From positions 186,001-250,000 of the forward strand of contig NZ_JAJUXG010000001.1 in assembly GCF_021390535.1 (NCBI RefSeq): a stretch of 64,000 nt of DNA, in the 5' to 3' direction. The position numbers and the translations under genes are program-made. Below the pieces are notes generated by a model. That model made no database searches, was not told the origin of the DNA, and saw nothing but the letters and a program-made list of their open reading frames with translations. The DNA comes from Dyadobacter sp. CY312. Lineage in GTDB: Bacteria > Bacteroidota > Bacteroidia > Cytophagales > Spirosomataceae. Positions 35,819 through 43,714 of the stretch are shown piece by piece. The first letter of the stretch is position 1. Every line of letters starts with the position of its first letter.

Positions 35819-36348
35819 CTTATGGGTAAAAATAATTCTGAGACATCTTTCCAGCTCGAAACCCTCCGAAAACCAGTTTCCCGCACATTGTGAGCGGCAG
35901 TAAATAATATTCCTTCTCCTTTAAAAACTTGCAGATTACTCGTGTGATCGTCAATAAGGTAGTCCGACTGAATGATGGTCTTGTAGCCACAAAACACAAT
36001 GTTGGTCCAGGGAACGAAACTAAAATGTTTTAACAGCCAGTCAAACTTATCTTTAAAGGAATTCGGAAACTCCATACAGGCCGTTGCTATGTAAATTTCA
36101 TAAAATCCTGACAGCGCCTTAACGGTCTCTATTGCATCCTTTTTCACTTCAATGTCTGTGAAAAATCCCGGTGAATTAATAATCTTTTTCAGTTTAGCCA
36201 GCTGCTTCGGATGCAAAAGATCCTTTAAAGCGCCTGCTGTCAGATCCTTCTCCGTCAGATTAGTCGGAAAATCATTCAATATCACACTGATCAATTTTTC
36301 ATGGGTGTTTGCAAGTACATCATCCATGCCCAAAGTAAGTCTCAGCAT
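35815..36348 (-). CDS. 5'(3')-deoxyribonucleotidase-like (NT5C) HAD protein lacking the nucleophile Asp
   Basis: The product has 177 residues. It resembles the NT5C/5' nucleotidase deoxy (PF06941) branch of HAD phosphatases: a start motif LGMDDVLANTH, a middle segment YEIYIATACMEFPNSFKDK where motif II Thr sits, and LIDDHTSN as motif IV. In the first motif the family has D-x-D-x-V, but here the first Asp position is Gly7 (codon GGC). A single base change from GAC explains it. The enzyme may be inactive or have another role. It is translationally coupled upstream (1 bp overlap with E2) and downstream (4 bp overlap with the regulator gene). Confidence 0.85.
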   Translation of the reverse strand: MLRLTLGMDDVLANTHEKLISVILNDFPTNLTEKDLTAGALKDLLHPKQLAKLKKIINSPGFFTDIEVKKDAIETVKALSGFYEIYIATACMEFPNSFKDKFDWLLKHFSFVPWTNIVFCGYKTIIQSDYLIDDHTSNLQVFKGEGILFTAAHNVRETGFRRVSSWKDVSELFLPIR

Positions 36349-37649
36349 TAGATCAATATTCGATGCGAATCAAAACCTTCAAGATAATCATTTACTCGTT
36401 TAAGAAACATTCCTCCCAGGGATCCGTCAACCACGCGGTGATCGTAAGAATGAGAGATAAACATTAAACTACGGATTCCCAGCAAATCTCCCTGCGGAGT
36501 TTCGATAACGGCAGGTTTCTTTTTTATAGCTCCAAAGGCCATGATCGCCACCTGTGGCTGCACGATAATTGGTGTTCCCATCAGATTGGAGAACGCTCCG
36601 ATATTAGAAACAGTGTAAGTTCCACCCGAAACATCGTCGGCTTTTAATTTATTCTCCCGTGCCTTTTTTGCCAATTCGTTCACCTTCTTAGCCAGACCGG
36701 CCAGATCGTACTGATCAGCATGATGAATTACGGGAACGATCAGATTACCATCGGGCAAAGCCACCGCCATCCCGATATTGATGTCTTTCTTTCGCACAAT
36801 TTTATCTCCGTCCACAGAGATATTGATCATCGGAAAATCTTTAATAGCCTTAACAACAGCTTCAATCAGAATAGGCGTGAATGTGATGCTGTCTCCAGAT
36901 TTTTTACGATAATCCGCTTTAACAGCTTCTCTCCACTTCACAACCGAGGTCATATCCGTCTCAATAAATGAAGTAACGTGAGCCGAAATCTTCCTGGATT
37001 CGATCATGCGCTGTGAAATCATTTTACGCATCCGATCCATTTCTATTATCTCATTTCCTCCGTTAAGAGAAACCGCTTTAACGGGCTGAGGCTGAGACCC
37101 CGCATCTACACGCGTTTCGATATAACCGAGTATATCAGTCTTAGTCACCCTATTTTCAACTCCTGTTCCCTGAATTCGGGCAAGTTCATCTGCATTAATC
37201 CCTTCTTCCCGAGCAATACTCAAAACAAGAGGAGAGTAAAAGCTGTTATTATCCACGGAGTTACTCGGGGCAGAAACAGGGGCATGCGACTTTGAAGATA
37301 GAGCTTCCTGGAAATCCTTTTCAAGAACGGCAGCCGAAGTCTCGGCAGTAATTGCCTCTGGCGAGTCGGAGATTATTCCGGTTGTGCTATTTTCGGTTTC
37401 TCCTGAGTCTGCTGTTTCTATCAACGCTACAGGGCTTCCAATTGGGACGACCTCATCCTCTTTTACAAGCCATTCTTTCAGAGTTCCTTCAAATGGGCAA
37501 GGAACTTCTGTATCCACTTTGTCAGTGGCTACTTCTAATATGGAATCATCAATAGAGACTTTATCACCTTCTTTTTTCAAACGGTGTAAAACCGTACATT
37601 CCATGATACTCTCGCCCATTGGGGGCATCAGCATTTCAACTATTTTCAT
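36348..37649 (-). CDS. Dihydrolipoamide acyltransferase (2-oxoacid dehydrogenase E2)
   Basis: The product has 433 residues. The lipoyl domain (residues 1-78) has VATDKVDTEVP with the lipoyl-lysine Lys44. A long Ser/Ala-rich linker follows, then a peripheral subunit-binding domain (about 137-180, PLVLSIAREEGINADELARIQGTG). The catalytic domain (about 205-433) ends with SYDHRVVDG, the His-x3-Asp active site at about 404-408. It moves acyl groups from E1 to CoA. Whether it serves the pyruvate, branched-chain or 2-oxoglutarate complex is not clear. No E1 or E3 gene is next to it. It leads the operon with the NT5C-like and two-component genes. Confidence 0.95.
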   Translation of the reverse strand: MKIVEMLMPPMGESIMECTVLHRLKKEGDKVSIDDSILEVATDKVDTEVPCPFEGTLKEWLVKEDEVVPIGSPVALIETADSGETENSTTGIISDSPEAITAETSAAVLEKDFQEALSSKSHAPVSAPSNSVDNNSFYSPLVLSIAREEGINADELARIQGTGVENRVTKTDILGYIETRVDAGSQPQPVKAVSLNGGNEIIEMDRMRKMISQRMIESRKISAHVTSFIETDMTSVVKWREAVKADYRKKSGDSITFTPILIEAVVKAIKDFPMINISVDGDKIVRKKDINIGMAVALPDGNLIVPVIHHADQYDLAGLAKKVNELAKKARENKLKADDVSGGTYTVSNIGAFSNLMGTPIIVQPQVAIMAFGAIKKKPAVIETPQGDLLGIRSLMFISHSYDHRVVDGSLGGMFLKRVNDYLEGFDSHRILI

Positions 37650-37740
37650 ACTATTCTATTAAACCGAACACCTGTTTGTCAAAAGTGTTCAGGTAAATTA
37701 GTTTGTTCGCATCTGGCTTTTCCAAATACTTTTTTCAAAT

Positions 37741-39009
37741 TCAGATCTGAATCTTTTCTTCCTTCCTTATGGTTTTCCTCAGCAAATTCAATGCATAGGT
37801 CGACGCCATTTCGATATTGATACTTCTGACATTGGCCAGTTTAAGAAGCTGCGTTACAGTCCCGGTCGGCGTTGCGCAGGCAATCCATACTGTACCAACC
37901 GGTTTTTCAGCCGTGCCACCATCAGGCCCGGCAATACCCGTCGTTGCCAATGCGTAGGTTGTGTTAAGCAATTTTCTCGCACCTTCTGCCATTTCAATAG
38001 CCGTAGCTTCACTCACTGCACCATGTTTGATAAGCGTATCTTCTGACACACCCAAAACATTCATTTTGATGGAATTGCTGTAACTCACAACCGAACCTTC
38101 AAAATAGGCCGACGATCCTGGAATGTTTGTCAGTCTGTGTGCCAGAAATCCTCCCGTACAGCTTTCCGCAGTACCTACTGTCGCATTATTTTTTACAAGT
38201 AACGCTCCAATTACAGTTTCCAGTTCATCAAGATCATAGCCATACACATGTTCTTCAATCATTGGCAAGAGTAAATTGACCTGATCCTGAAGCTCGCCAT
38301 TTAACGAAACTGCATCAGAACCTGTACCAGTAAGGCGTAGCTTAACCTGCCCGAAATGAGGCAAATAAGCAAGTTTTATATGAGCAGGAAGAGCATCTTC
38401 CCAAGGTGCAATTTTTTCAGCCAGAAAGGACTCTCCAATACCGATTGTTCTAACCGATTTATGTTGAATTACGTTTAAAGTAAAGCGTGCTTTCAGTCTT
38501 GGAAGTATTTCAAATTCCATCAGATTTTTCATCTCATATGGAACCCCGGGCAAAGAAACATATACCACACCATTTTTTTCAAACCACATACCGGGAGCCG
38601 TTCCCCATTGGTTTGGAATGTAAGTACAATTATCGGGTAATGCTGCTTGCTGAATGTTGAGTTCGGTCATAGCCCGGCCTCTTTTTGCAAAGAAAGCTGT
38701 AACGTGCGCCAGGGCATCCTCATTCATTTTTAAAGTACTTCCAAAATACTCACAAAAGGTATGCTTGGTAATATCATCTTTAGTAGGACCGAGGCCTCCG
38801 GTTACAATAACAATATCTGCGCGTTTCCAGGCATCGGAAAATGCGGACAAAATATCGTGCTTATTATCTCCAACTGATGTTTTGCGAACAGTTCGAACGC
38901 CTATCCCTGTCAGCTCAGAACCAATCCATTGTGTATTGGTATCGACGATCTGACCAAAGAGAATCTCGTCTCCAATTGTTATAATTTCAGCCCTTACTGT
39001 GGGATTCAT
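37741..39009 (-). CDS. cinA: CinA-like protein (competence/damage-inducible; nicotinamide-nucleotide amidase)
   Basis: The product has 422 residues from the ATG at 39009. A start at 39048 would add 13 residues not usual for the family. The N-terminal COG1058 domain begins RAEIITIGDEILFGQIVDTN and has VIVTGGLGPTKDDIT. The C-terminal CinA domain has NATVGTAESCTGGFLAHRLTNIPGSS and ATTGIAGPDGGTAEKPVGTVW. The C-terminal domain deamidates nicotinamide mononucleotide for NAD recycling, and the N-terminal domain acts as an ADP-ribose pyrophosphatase in studied members. It is divergent from the DUF4197 gene. Confidence 0.96.
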   Translation of the reverse strand: MNPTVRAEIITIGDEILFGQIVDTNTQWIGSELTGIGVRTVRKTSVGDNKHDILSAFSDAWKRADIVIVTGGLGPTKDDITKHTFCEYFGSTLKMNEDALAHVTAFFAKRGRAMTELNIQQAALPDNCTYIPNQWGTAPGMWFEKNGVVYVSLPGVPYEMKNLMEFEILPRLKARFTLNVIQHKSVRTIGIGESFLAEKIAPWEDALPAHIKLAYLPHFGQVKLRLTGTGSDAVSLNGELQDQVNLLLPMIEEHVYGYDLDELETVIGALLVKNNATVGTAESCTGGFLAHRLTNIPGSSAYFEGSVVSYSNSIKMNVLGVSEDTLIKHGAVSEATAIEMAEGARKLLNTTYALATTGIAGPDGGTAEKPVGTVWIACATPTGTVTQLLKLANVRSINIEMASTYALNLLRKTIRKEEKIQI

Positions 39010-39075
39010 AAATGATAAACCGGTTGAATTTAAGCGTATATTTCCCAAAAATAAGTAAAATTAATCGTTATTGAT

Positions 39076-39083
39076 TACGTTTG
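39076..39083 (+). promoter_or_regulatory. Possible -7 element of the DUF4197 gene
   Basis: TACGTTTG fits TAnnTTTG and lies 34 bp before the start codon. On the opposite strand a TATTTTTG (39053-39046) sits 36 bp before cinA. Neither has a clear -33 element. Confidence 0.35.
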
Positions 39084-39117
39084 AATCCTAGATGAATATT
39101 AACAAACTTAAAGTGTA

Positions 39118-39849
39118 ATGAACCAAAAAATGATTATGGCTGCCATGCTATTGGTTTTGTCAAGCTGTGCTTCTGAGGCTCAGTTCAAAACCAAACTCGG
39201 TAAAATTCTTGAACAGGTACAAACTCCCGGTGGCGCTTTGAGCGAAGGGGATATAGCAAGAGGATTGAAAGAAGCACTCAACGTCGGGATCAATAACGGA
39301 TCGGCAGAGGCGTCGAAGGTAGACGGCTTCTTTAAAAATGAACTGATCAAAATTGTAATACCTCCGGAAGCGCAAAAGGTTGCTGAAACTCTTAGAAAGA
39401 TGGGAATGGGTAAAGAGGTAGATAAGTTCACCTTGTCACTCAACCGTGCGGCGGAAGACGCAGCCAAAAAGTCGAAGCCGATATTTGTAAAGGCAATCAC
39501 GTCAATGACTATTACGGATGCGGTGAGCATATTGAAAGGGCAGGATGACGCGGCAACGGTGTATCTGCAAAAGACCACAAATGACGAGCTTTTTAAAACT
39601 TTCTTCCCTGTTGTAGATAGTACGTTGAAGATTAACAAAGCTACCCAGTACTATTCCGATCTTGTAAATATTTACAATCAGATCCCTCTGGTGAAGAAAG
39701 TAAATCCAAATTTGAAAGAATATGCTACGCAAAAAACGATAGATGGACTTTACATTCTGATTGCCCAGGAGGAGAAGAAGATCAGAAAAGATCCTATGGC
39801 CAGAGTGAACGATATTCTGAAAAAGGTGTTCGGACAAGGAGGGAAATAG
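39118..39849 (+). CDS. DUF4197 family lipoprotein
   Basis: The product has 243 residues. The signal ends in a lipobox, LSSC, with Cys17. The mature part is nearly all helical, with GALSEGDIARGLKEALNVGINNGS, a segment VDGFFKNELIKIVIPPEAQKV, and KPIFVKAITSMTITDAVSILKG, which match the DUF4197 family. No function is established. It is probably anchored in the outer membrane facing the periplasm. The gene lies 59 bp before gldC on the same strand and may share its transcript, although gldC has its own -7-like box. Confidence 0.9.
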   Translation: MNQKMIMAAMLLVLSSCASEAQFKTKLGKILEQVQTPGGALSEGDIARGLKEALNVGINNGSAEASKVDGFFKNELIKIVIPPEAQKVAETLRKMGMGKEVDKFTLSLNRAAEDAAKKSKPIFVKAITSMTITDAVSILKGQDDAATVYLQKTTNDELFKTFFPVVDSTLKINKATQYYSDLVNIYNQIPLVKKVNPNLKEYATQKTIDGLYILIAQEEKKIRKDPMARVNDILKKVFGQGGK

Positions 39850-39908
39850 ATTCAATATATCCCCCATGAACGTTTATTGCTTACTTTTGGGAAATTTTTA
39901 ACACCTAT

Positions 39909-40250
39909 ATGAAAAATTCAGAAATAAATTTCACCATAGAACTTGATGCGCAGAATGTACCGGAGAAAATCCACTGGAATGCAACCGATAATCCAAATGA
40001 GGGGATTAACGACACCAGGGCGATTGCTATTGCGGTATGGGATCATTACCATAGAGGAACGCTGAAAATAGATCTTTGGACTAAAGAAATGGAGGTTTTC
40101 GAAATGAAGCGATTCTATATCGAAATCATGAGCGGTATTGCAGACACACTCCTGACTGCCACAAATGACCGGGCAATGGGAGAGGCCATTGAGGGTCTTT
40201 GTGAGAATCTGAGCAAGAAGCTCGACGAAGAAATGAAAGCAGCCAAGTAA
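39909..40250 (+). CDS. gldC: Gliding motility protein GldC
   Basis: The product is a 113-residue cytoplasmic protein. It reads EINFTIELDAQNVPEKIHWNATDNP, GINDTRAIAIAVWDHYHRGTLKIDLWTKEMEV, then a helical C-terminus, which is the GldC pattern. In Flavobacterium johnsoniae GldC supports gliding but is not strictly essential, unlike the core Gld/Spr proteins. GldC homologues are also found in non-gliding Bacteroidota. A TACTTTTG box at 39882-39889 lies 19 bp upstream. It ends at a terminator. Confidence 0.94.
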   Translation: MKNSEINFTIELDAQNVPEKIHWNATDNPNEGINDTRAIAIAVWDHYHRGTLKIDLWTKEMEVFEMKRFYIEIMSGIADTLLTATNDRAMGEAIEGLCENLSKKLDEEMKAAK

Positions 40251-40256
40251 AGATTG

Positions 40257-40287
40257 AAAGACCCGGAGTGTGAGCTTCGGGTCTTTT
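40257..40287 (+). terminator. Intrinsic terminator of gldC
   Basis: A 9-bp perfect stem (aaagacccg / cgggtcttt), extendable by three pairs including one G-T, is followed by TTTTG. It begins 6 bp after the gldC stop. Confidence 0.85.
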
Positions 40288-40458
40288 GTTTAAAGTAGAC
40301 TACTTTTCTTAAAGTTTCGTATCCAGCTTTAATAGAAATCAACATTACTTTTTTAGATTGTGACTTCCAACCAATCCATGCTATTGATTGTCTGTAAGAT
40401 GATCGACTAAATTGTGGTCCGTAAATACCTCAATTAATTATCTAGACCAACTACGCTC

Positions 40459-40803
40459 ATGATACGTTTAATATCAATTGTATTTTTGCTGGCTATATTA
40501 AGCTGCAAGGAAGACAAAATTAATACTGCGGCATTAGATTGTTACTCCCAGTATAAAGACCTAAGGCGTGGCGAGTTCGTAGTGGATGCACCTGTAACAG
40601 TGCAACTGAGCGGTGGATTAGCTCTTGGTAAACAATTGAAGGCATCTAATGGGGTTTCTTGGGGTGGATGCAATCTTCCCGCTCAGTTTGCGCAGGATAG
40701 CTTGGCCATTTATGTAACTGGCTACTTCCTGACTTCTAAAGAATTAGAGACAATGAATTTAACTCCTTTGCCTTTTGAAATTATTTCTGCAAAGCATAGA
40801 TAG
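40459..40803 (+). CDS. Small lipoprotein of unknown function
   Basis: The product has 114 residues. The lipobox is AILSC with Cys16, so it is exported and lipidated. The mature part has two further cysteines (in ALDCYSQY and WGGCNLPAQF) that could pair, and a beta-rich core. I recognise no family. The N-terminal KED after Cys is not the SLEN-type surface export signal I would look for. It stands alone between gldC and the convergent MmcQ-type gene. Confidence 0.75.
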   Translation: MIRLISIVFLLAILSCKEDKINTAALDCYSQYKDLRRGEFVVDAPVTVQLSGGLALGKQLKASNGVSWGGCNLPAQFAQDSLAIYVTGYFLTSKELETMNLTPLPFEIISAKHR

Positions 40804-40866
40804 TCGCCATCAGTTCCAAGCTATTTCATTTAGGAAGCGGAAAATATTGACCTTGTTTTGGTCTTT

Positions 40867-41250
40867 TCATTGTTCTTCAATCCGCTGCAATCCCTTCATA
40901 TCTTCAAGGTCCTGTTTCAAAGATTTTATCAACGATTTGGCTACCAAATCATAAGAATCTTTTACGAAAGAAAACAGCAGATCGCTTGGAATACTACCGT
41001 TTACGCGTACCGTATTCCAATGTTTCTTATTCATATGAAAACCAGGTAATACGTCATCATAGCGCGATCGAAGATCCTCTGCTATCTCGGGATCACATTT
41101 AACGTTGAAAGTAAAGGATGCTCCATCCAGAGGTGTGAGTAGGAAGACTTTCCCCATGACCTTGAACACGAGAATATCCGGACCAAAAGGCAACTCCTCT
41201 GTCACACCGGCCAGCGATAGACAATAATCCCGCAACGTCTCCTGATTCAT
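40867..41250 (-). CDS. MmcQ/YjbR family DNA-binding protein
   Basis: The product has 127 residues from the ATG at 41250. That ATG overlaps the upstream small gene's stop (ATGA), which decides the start over an in-frame ATG at 41286. The sequence begins MNQETLRDYCLSLAGVTEELPFGPDILVFKVMGKVF and has FNVKCDPEIAEDLRSRYDDVLPGFHMNKKHWNTV, the usual MmcQ/YjbR signature with a CyaY-like fold. The family is described as double-wing DNA-binding, though its role is not known. It follows ispG and the DUF6728-like gene in one transcript. Confidence 0.93.
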   Translation of the reverse strand: MNQETLRDYCLSLAGVTEELPFGPDILVFKVMGKVFLLTPLDGASFTFNVKCDPEIAEDLRSRYDDVLPGFHMNKKHWNTVRVNGSIPSDLLFSFVKDSYDLVAKSLIKSLKQDLEDMKGLQRIEEQ

Positions 41251-41426
41251 CTTGTGAACGCTCGAAAGATCATGACGATCATACAAATAACAAACATTAC
41301 AATTGATATACGGTTGATACCGTGCATCATCCGCAGGTTGAAAGAAGTCGGCGCATTCGGATCCGGTTTTTTGAATACCCGAATAAAGTAGCCAAATACA
41401 TCTCCAAGCTGAAAATACTTTTTCAT
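41247..41426 (-). CDS. Small membrane protein (DUF6728-like), 59 residues
   Basis: The frame runs from the ATG at 41426 to a TGA at 41249-41247. The product begins MKKYFQLGDVFGYFIRVFKK and ends with one membrane helix (roughly residues 41-55, ISIVMFVICMIVMIF) followed by a positive tail. A short conserved-looking segment (DPNAPTSFNLRMMHGINR) sits before the helix. I recall similar 60-residue proteins in Cytophagales under the name DUF6728. Its stop overlaps the MmcQ-type start by four bases (ATGA), and it starts 29 bp after the ispG stop, so the three genes look like one operon. It is shorter than common gene-length cut-offs. Confidence 0.82.
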   Translation of the reverse strand: MKKYFQLGDVFGYFIRVFKKPDPNAPTSFNLRMMHGINRISIVMFVICMIVMIFRAFTR

Positions 41427-41455
41427 TATTATTATAGTTTCAAGTGGTCAAACCA

Positions 41456-43450
41456 CTAGTTCAAAACTTCTACTTCTGACGGATCAATCCAGCGACCGTC
41501 CTCTCTGATCAGTTCAATGAGCTCATCCACTGCTTTGGCAGCTGTAACAGATCGTTTTATCACTTCCTGCCCACGGTACAACGCAATTTTATCCTTCCCC
41601 ATTCCCACATAACCGTAATCCGCATCTGCCATTTCACCGGGACCATTCACGATACATCCCATGATACCGATCTTGATACCTTTCAGGTGTTCGGTGTGTT
41701 TCCTGATCATGGCTGTTGTTTCCTGCAAATCGAAAAGTGTACGGCCGCACGACGGACAAGAGATATACTCCGTTTTGGACATACGTGTTCTGGCTGCCTG
41801 TAAAATACCGAAAGCGACACTATTAAAGGTTGATGCCAGTTTTAGCTTCTCCATTTCGTCGCTGTCAAATAAAGGTGACAGAAGGATACCATCACCAAAA
41901 CCATCCACAAGTAAGCCGCCAATATCCGTTGCAGAATACAAGGTAAGTTCGTCCGTAGGCCTTACAGGGTAATTTCTCTGAATCACAACAGGAACTTTAA
42001 TTTTCTGTTCAACCAGTTTATAGAAAAACCTGCGCATCTCAGGCATTGCATGGGCATTGTCTGTATGAAGCACGAGCACCACGTTCACGTTATCTTTAAT
42101 ACCTGCCAAAAATGAATCGCTGAAAGAATGAATAGTCCCTTTAACGAAGTTCAGGGATAAAGAAATCTCTTCACTTGCCTGCCACTCTTCAACTGTGAGT
42201 AATGGAAATCTGTTGGTTTTGTCAGCTTGTGAAACCCATTGCGGAAAGTCCAAAATCTCTTTCAGGCCATTTGGCAACATAAACGGAGATGGATTTTTTC
42301 CCGTGTAAATAAAATCCGCCCCTTGGTCATTCATTGCCCATTTGTCGGGGACAGGCAGGAAAAAGTGCCCGATGCTTTTAAGTTCATCATATCCATTAAT
42401 AACAATATCCGAATAGTCAGCAATAACTCTTGGTACATTTAATCCACCAAAATTGTAAACTTCTTTGGTTTCTCTTCGTGTATACTGGAAAGGATTAATC
42501 GGGCATGAAGAAACCGGTTCAATGTAATCGTGTCCCGGACGATTCGTATATCTTTCAATCAACGCTCTGGCAACAGGTGCTTCTTTCTCAGGAGCTTCTG
42601 TAAGCGAAACGCGTACAGTGTCACCCAATCCGTCTTCCAGCAATGTTCCGATCCCCACTGCCGATTTGATACGGCCATCCTCAGCTTCGCCTGCTTCGGT
42701 AACGCCCAGATGCAACGGATAAGGATTCAATCCTTCCTCATCAAGTCTTTGCACAAGTAGACGGTAAGCCTCAACCATGACCTGCGTGTTGCTAGACTTC
42801 ATGGACAGGGCTATATTGAAGTAATTGAACTCCTCACAGATTCTCAAAAATTCCAATGCAGATTCAACCATTCCAAGCGGTGTATCGCCATAACGACTCA
42901 AAATCCTGTCGGACAGCGATCCGTGGTTGGTGCCTATCCGCATGGCGGTACCATATTCCTTGCAGATCTTGATCAAGGGAATGAACTTCTCTCTGATACG
43001 CTCCAATTCGGCAGCATAAGAAGCGTCTGTATAATCAATCACCTCAAAACGCTTCCTGTCGGCATAGTTACCAGGATTAATCCGGACTTTTTCTACAATT
43101 CTGGCAGCAAGTTCGGCAGCATTAGGTGTGAAGTGGATATCAGCTACAAGCGGAACAAAAATGCCCGCCTTATGTAGTCCTTTTCTAATGTTTTCCAGAT
43201 TCTGAGCCTCTTTGACACTCGGGGCAGTAATACGGACATATTCGCAACCGGAATCCACCATTCTGATTACCTCATCGATCGATCCCTGCGTATCCATTGT
43301 GTCTACGGTAGTCATGGACTGCACTCTGATGGGGTAGTCGGAGCCCATAGGAACATCTCCGATTTTAATCGTAATTGTTTTACGGCGTTTGTATTCCGTC
43401 AGCGACGGGCAGTAAATGTTGGTCTTTTCAGGAGCTGTTATTAATGTCAT
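41456..43450 (-). CDS. ispG: 4-hydroxy-3-methylbut-2-enyl diphosphate synthase (long form)
   Basis: The product has 664 residues from the ATG at 43450. A start at 43570 adds 40 residues not seen in the family. It begins MTLITAPEKTNIYCPSLTEYKRR and has IKIGDVPMGSDYPIRVQSMTTVDT. This is the long IspG of Bacteroidota, Chlamydiae and plants, with an inserted domain between the TIM barrel and the iron-sulfur domain. The C-terminal cluster residues are in YISCPSCGRTLFDLQ and GIMGCIVNGPGEMADADYGYVG. It catalyses the penultimate step of the MEP isoprenoid route, taking electrons probably from ferredoxin or flavodoxin. It leads the small operon with the DUF6728-like and MmcQ-type genes. Confidence 0.96.
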   Translation of the reverse strand: MTLITAPEKTNIYCPSLTEYKRRKTITIKIGDVPMGSDYPIRVQSMTTVDTMDTQGSIDEVIRMVDSGCEYVRITAPSVKEAQNLENIRKGLHKAGIFVPLVADIHFTPNAAELAARIVEKVRINPGNYADRKRFEVIDYTDASYAAELERIREKFIPLIKICKEYGTAMRIGTNHGSLSDRILSRYGDTPLGMVESALEFLRICEEFNYFNIALSMKSSNTQVMVEAYRLLVQRLDEEGLNPYPLHLGVTEAGEAEDGRIKSAVGIGTLLEDGLGDTVRVSLTEAPEKEAPVARALIERYTNRPGHDYIEPVSSCPINPFQYTRRETKEVYNFGGLNVPRVIADYSDIVINGYDELKSIGHFFLPVPDKWAMNDQGADFIYTGKNPSPFMLPNGLKEILDFPQWVSQADKTNRFPLLTVEEWQASEEISLSLNFVKGTIHSFSDSFLAGIKDNVNVVLVLHTDNAHAMPEMRRFFYKLVEQKIKVPVVIQRNYPVRPTDELTLYSATDIGGLLVDGFGDGILLSPLFDSDEMEKLKLASTFNSVAFGILQAARTRMSKTEYISCPSCGRTLFDLQETTAMIRKHTEHLKGIKIGIMGCIVNGPGEMADADYGYVGMGKDKIALYRGQEVIKRSVTAAKAVDELIELIREDGRWIDPSEVEVLN

Positions 43451-43660
43451 CAGCGATATGTAGTCATTCTGGTAAAGCTGCGAAGGCAGTTTATCAGAAG
43501 TAAATTCGTTTTTTGAATCAGCTGTAAACTGGATCAGCCGAGTTGCAAAGTTCACAAAACTAAAACACAATAAGAATTACATTCGTGCATTTATTCTTTC
43601 AGACCTAAAAATTGACCGGTTACAAGAGTCCGTGATCATTTGTACTGTCCTGAAAAGCAT

Positions 43661-43694
43661 AAAAAAATCCCGGAAGCTTTACAGATTCCGGGAT
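43661..43694 (-). terminator. Intrinsic terminator of the FucP-like gene
   Basis: On the minus strand a 9-bp perfect stem (atcccggaa / ttccgggat on the plus strand) with a 10-base loop is followed by seven T's. It starts 20 bp after the transporter stop. Confidence 0.88.
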
Positions 43695-43714
43695 CGCAAA
43701 ATTTAAAAACGAGC

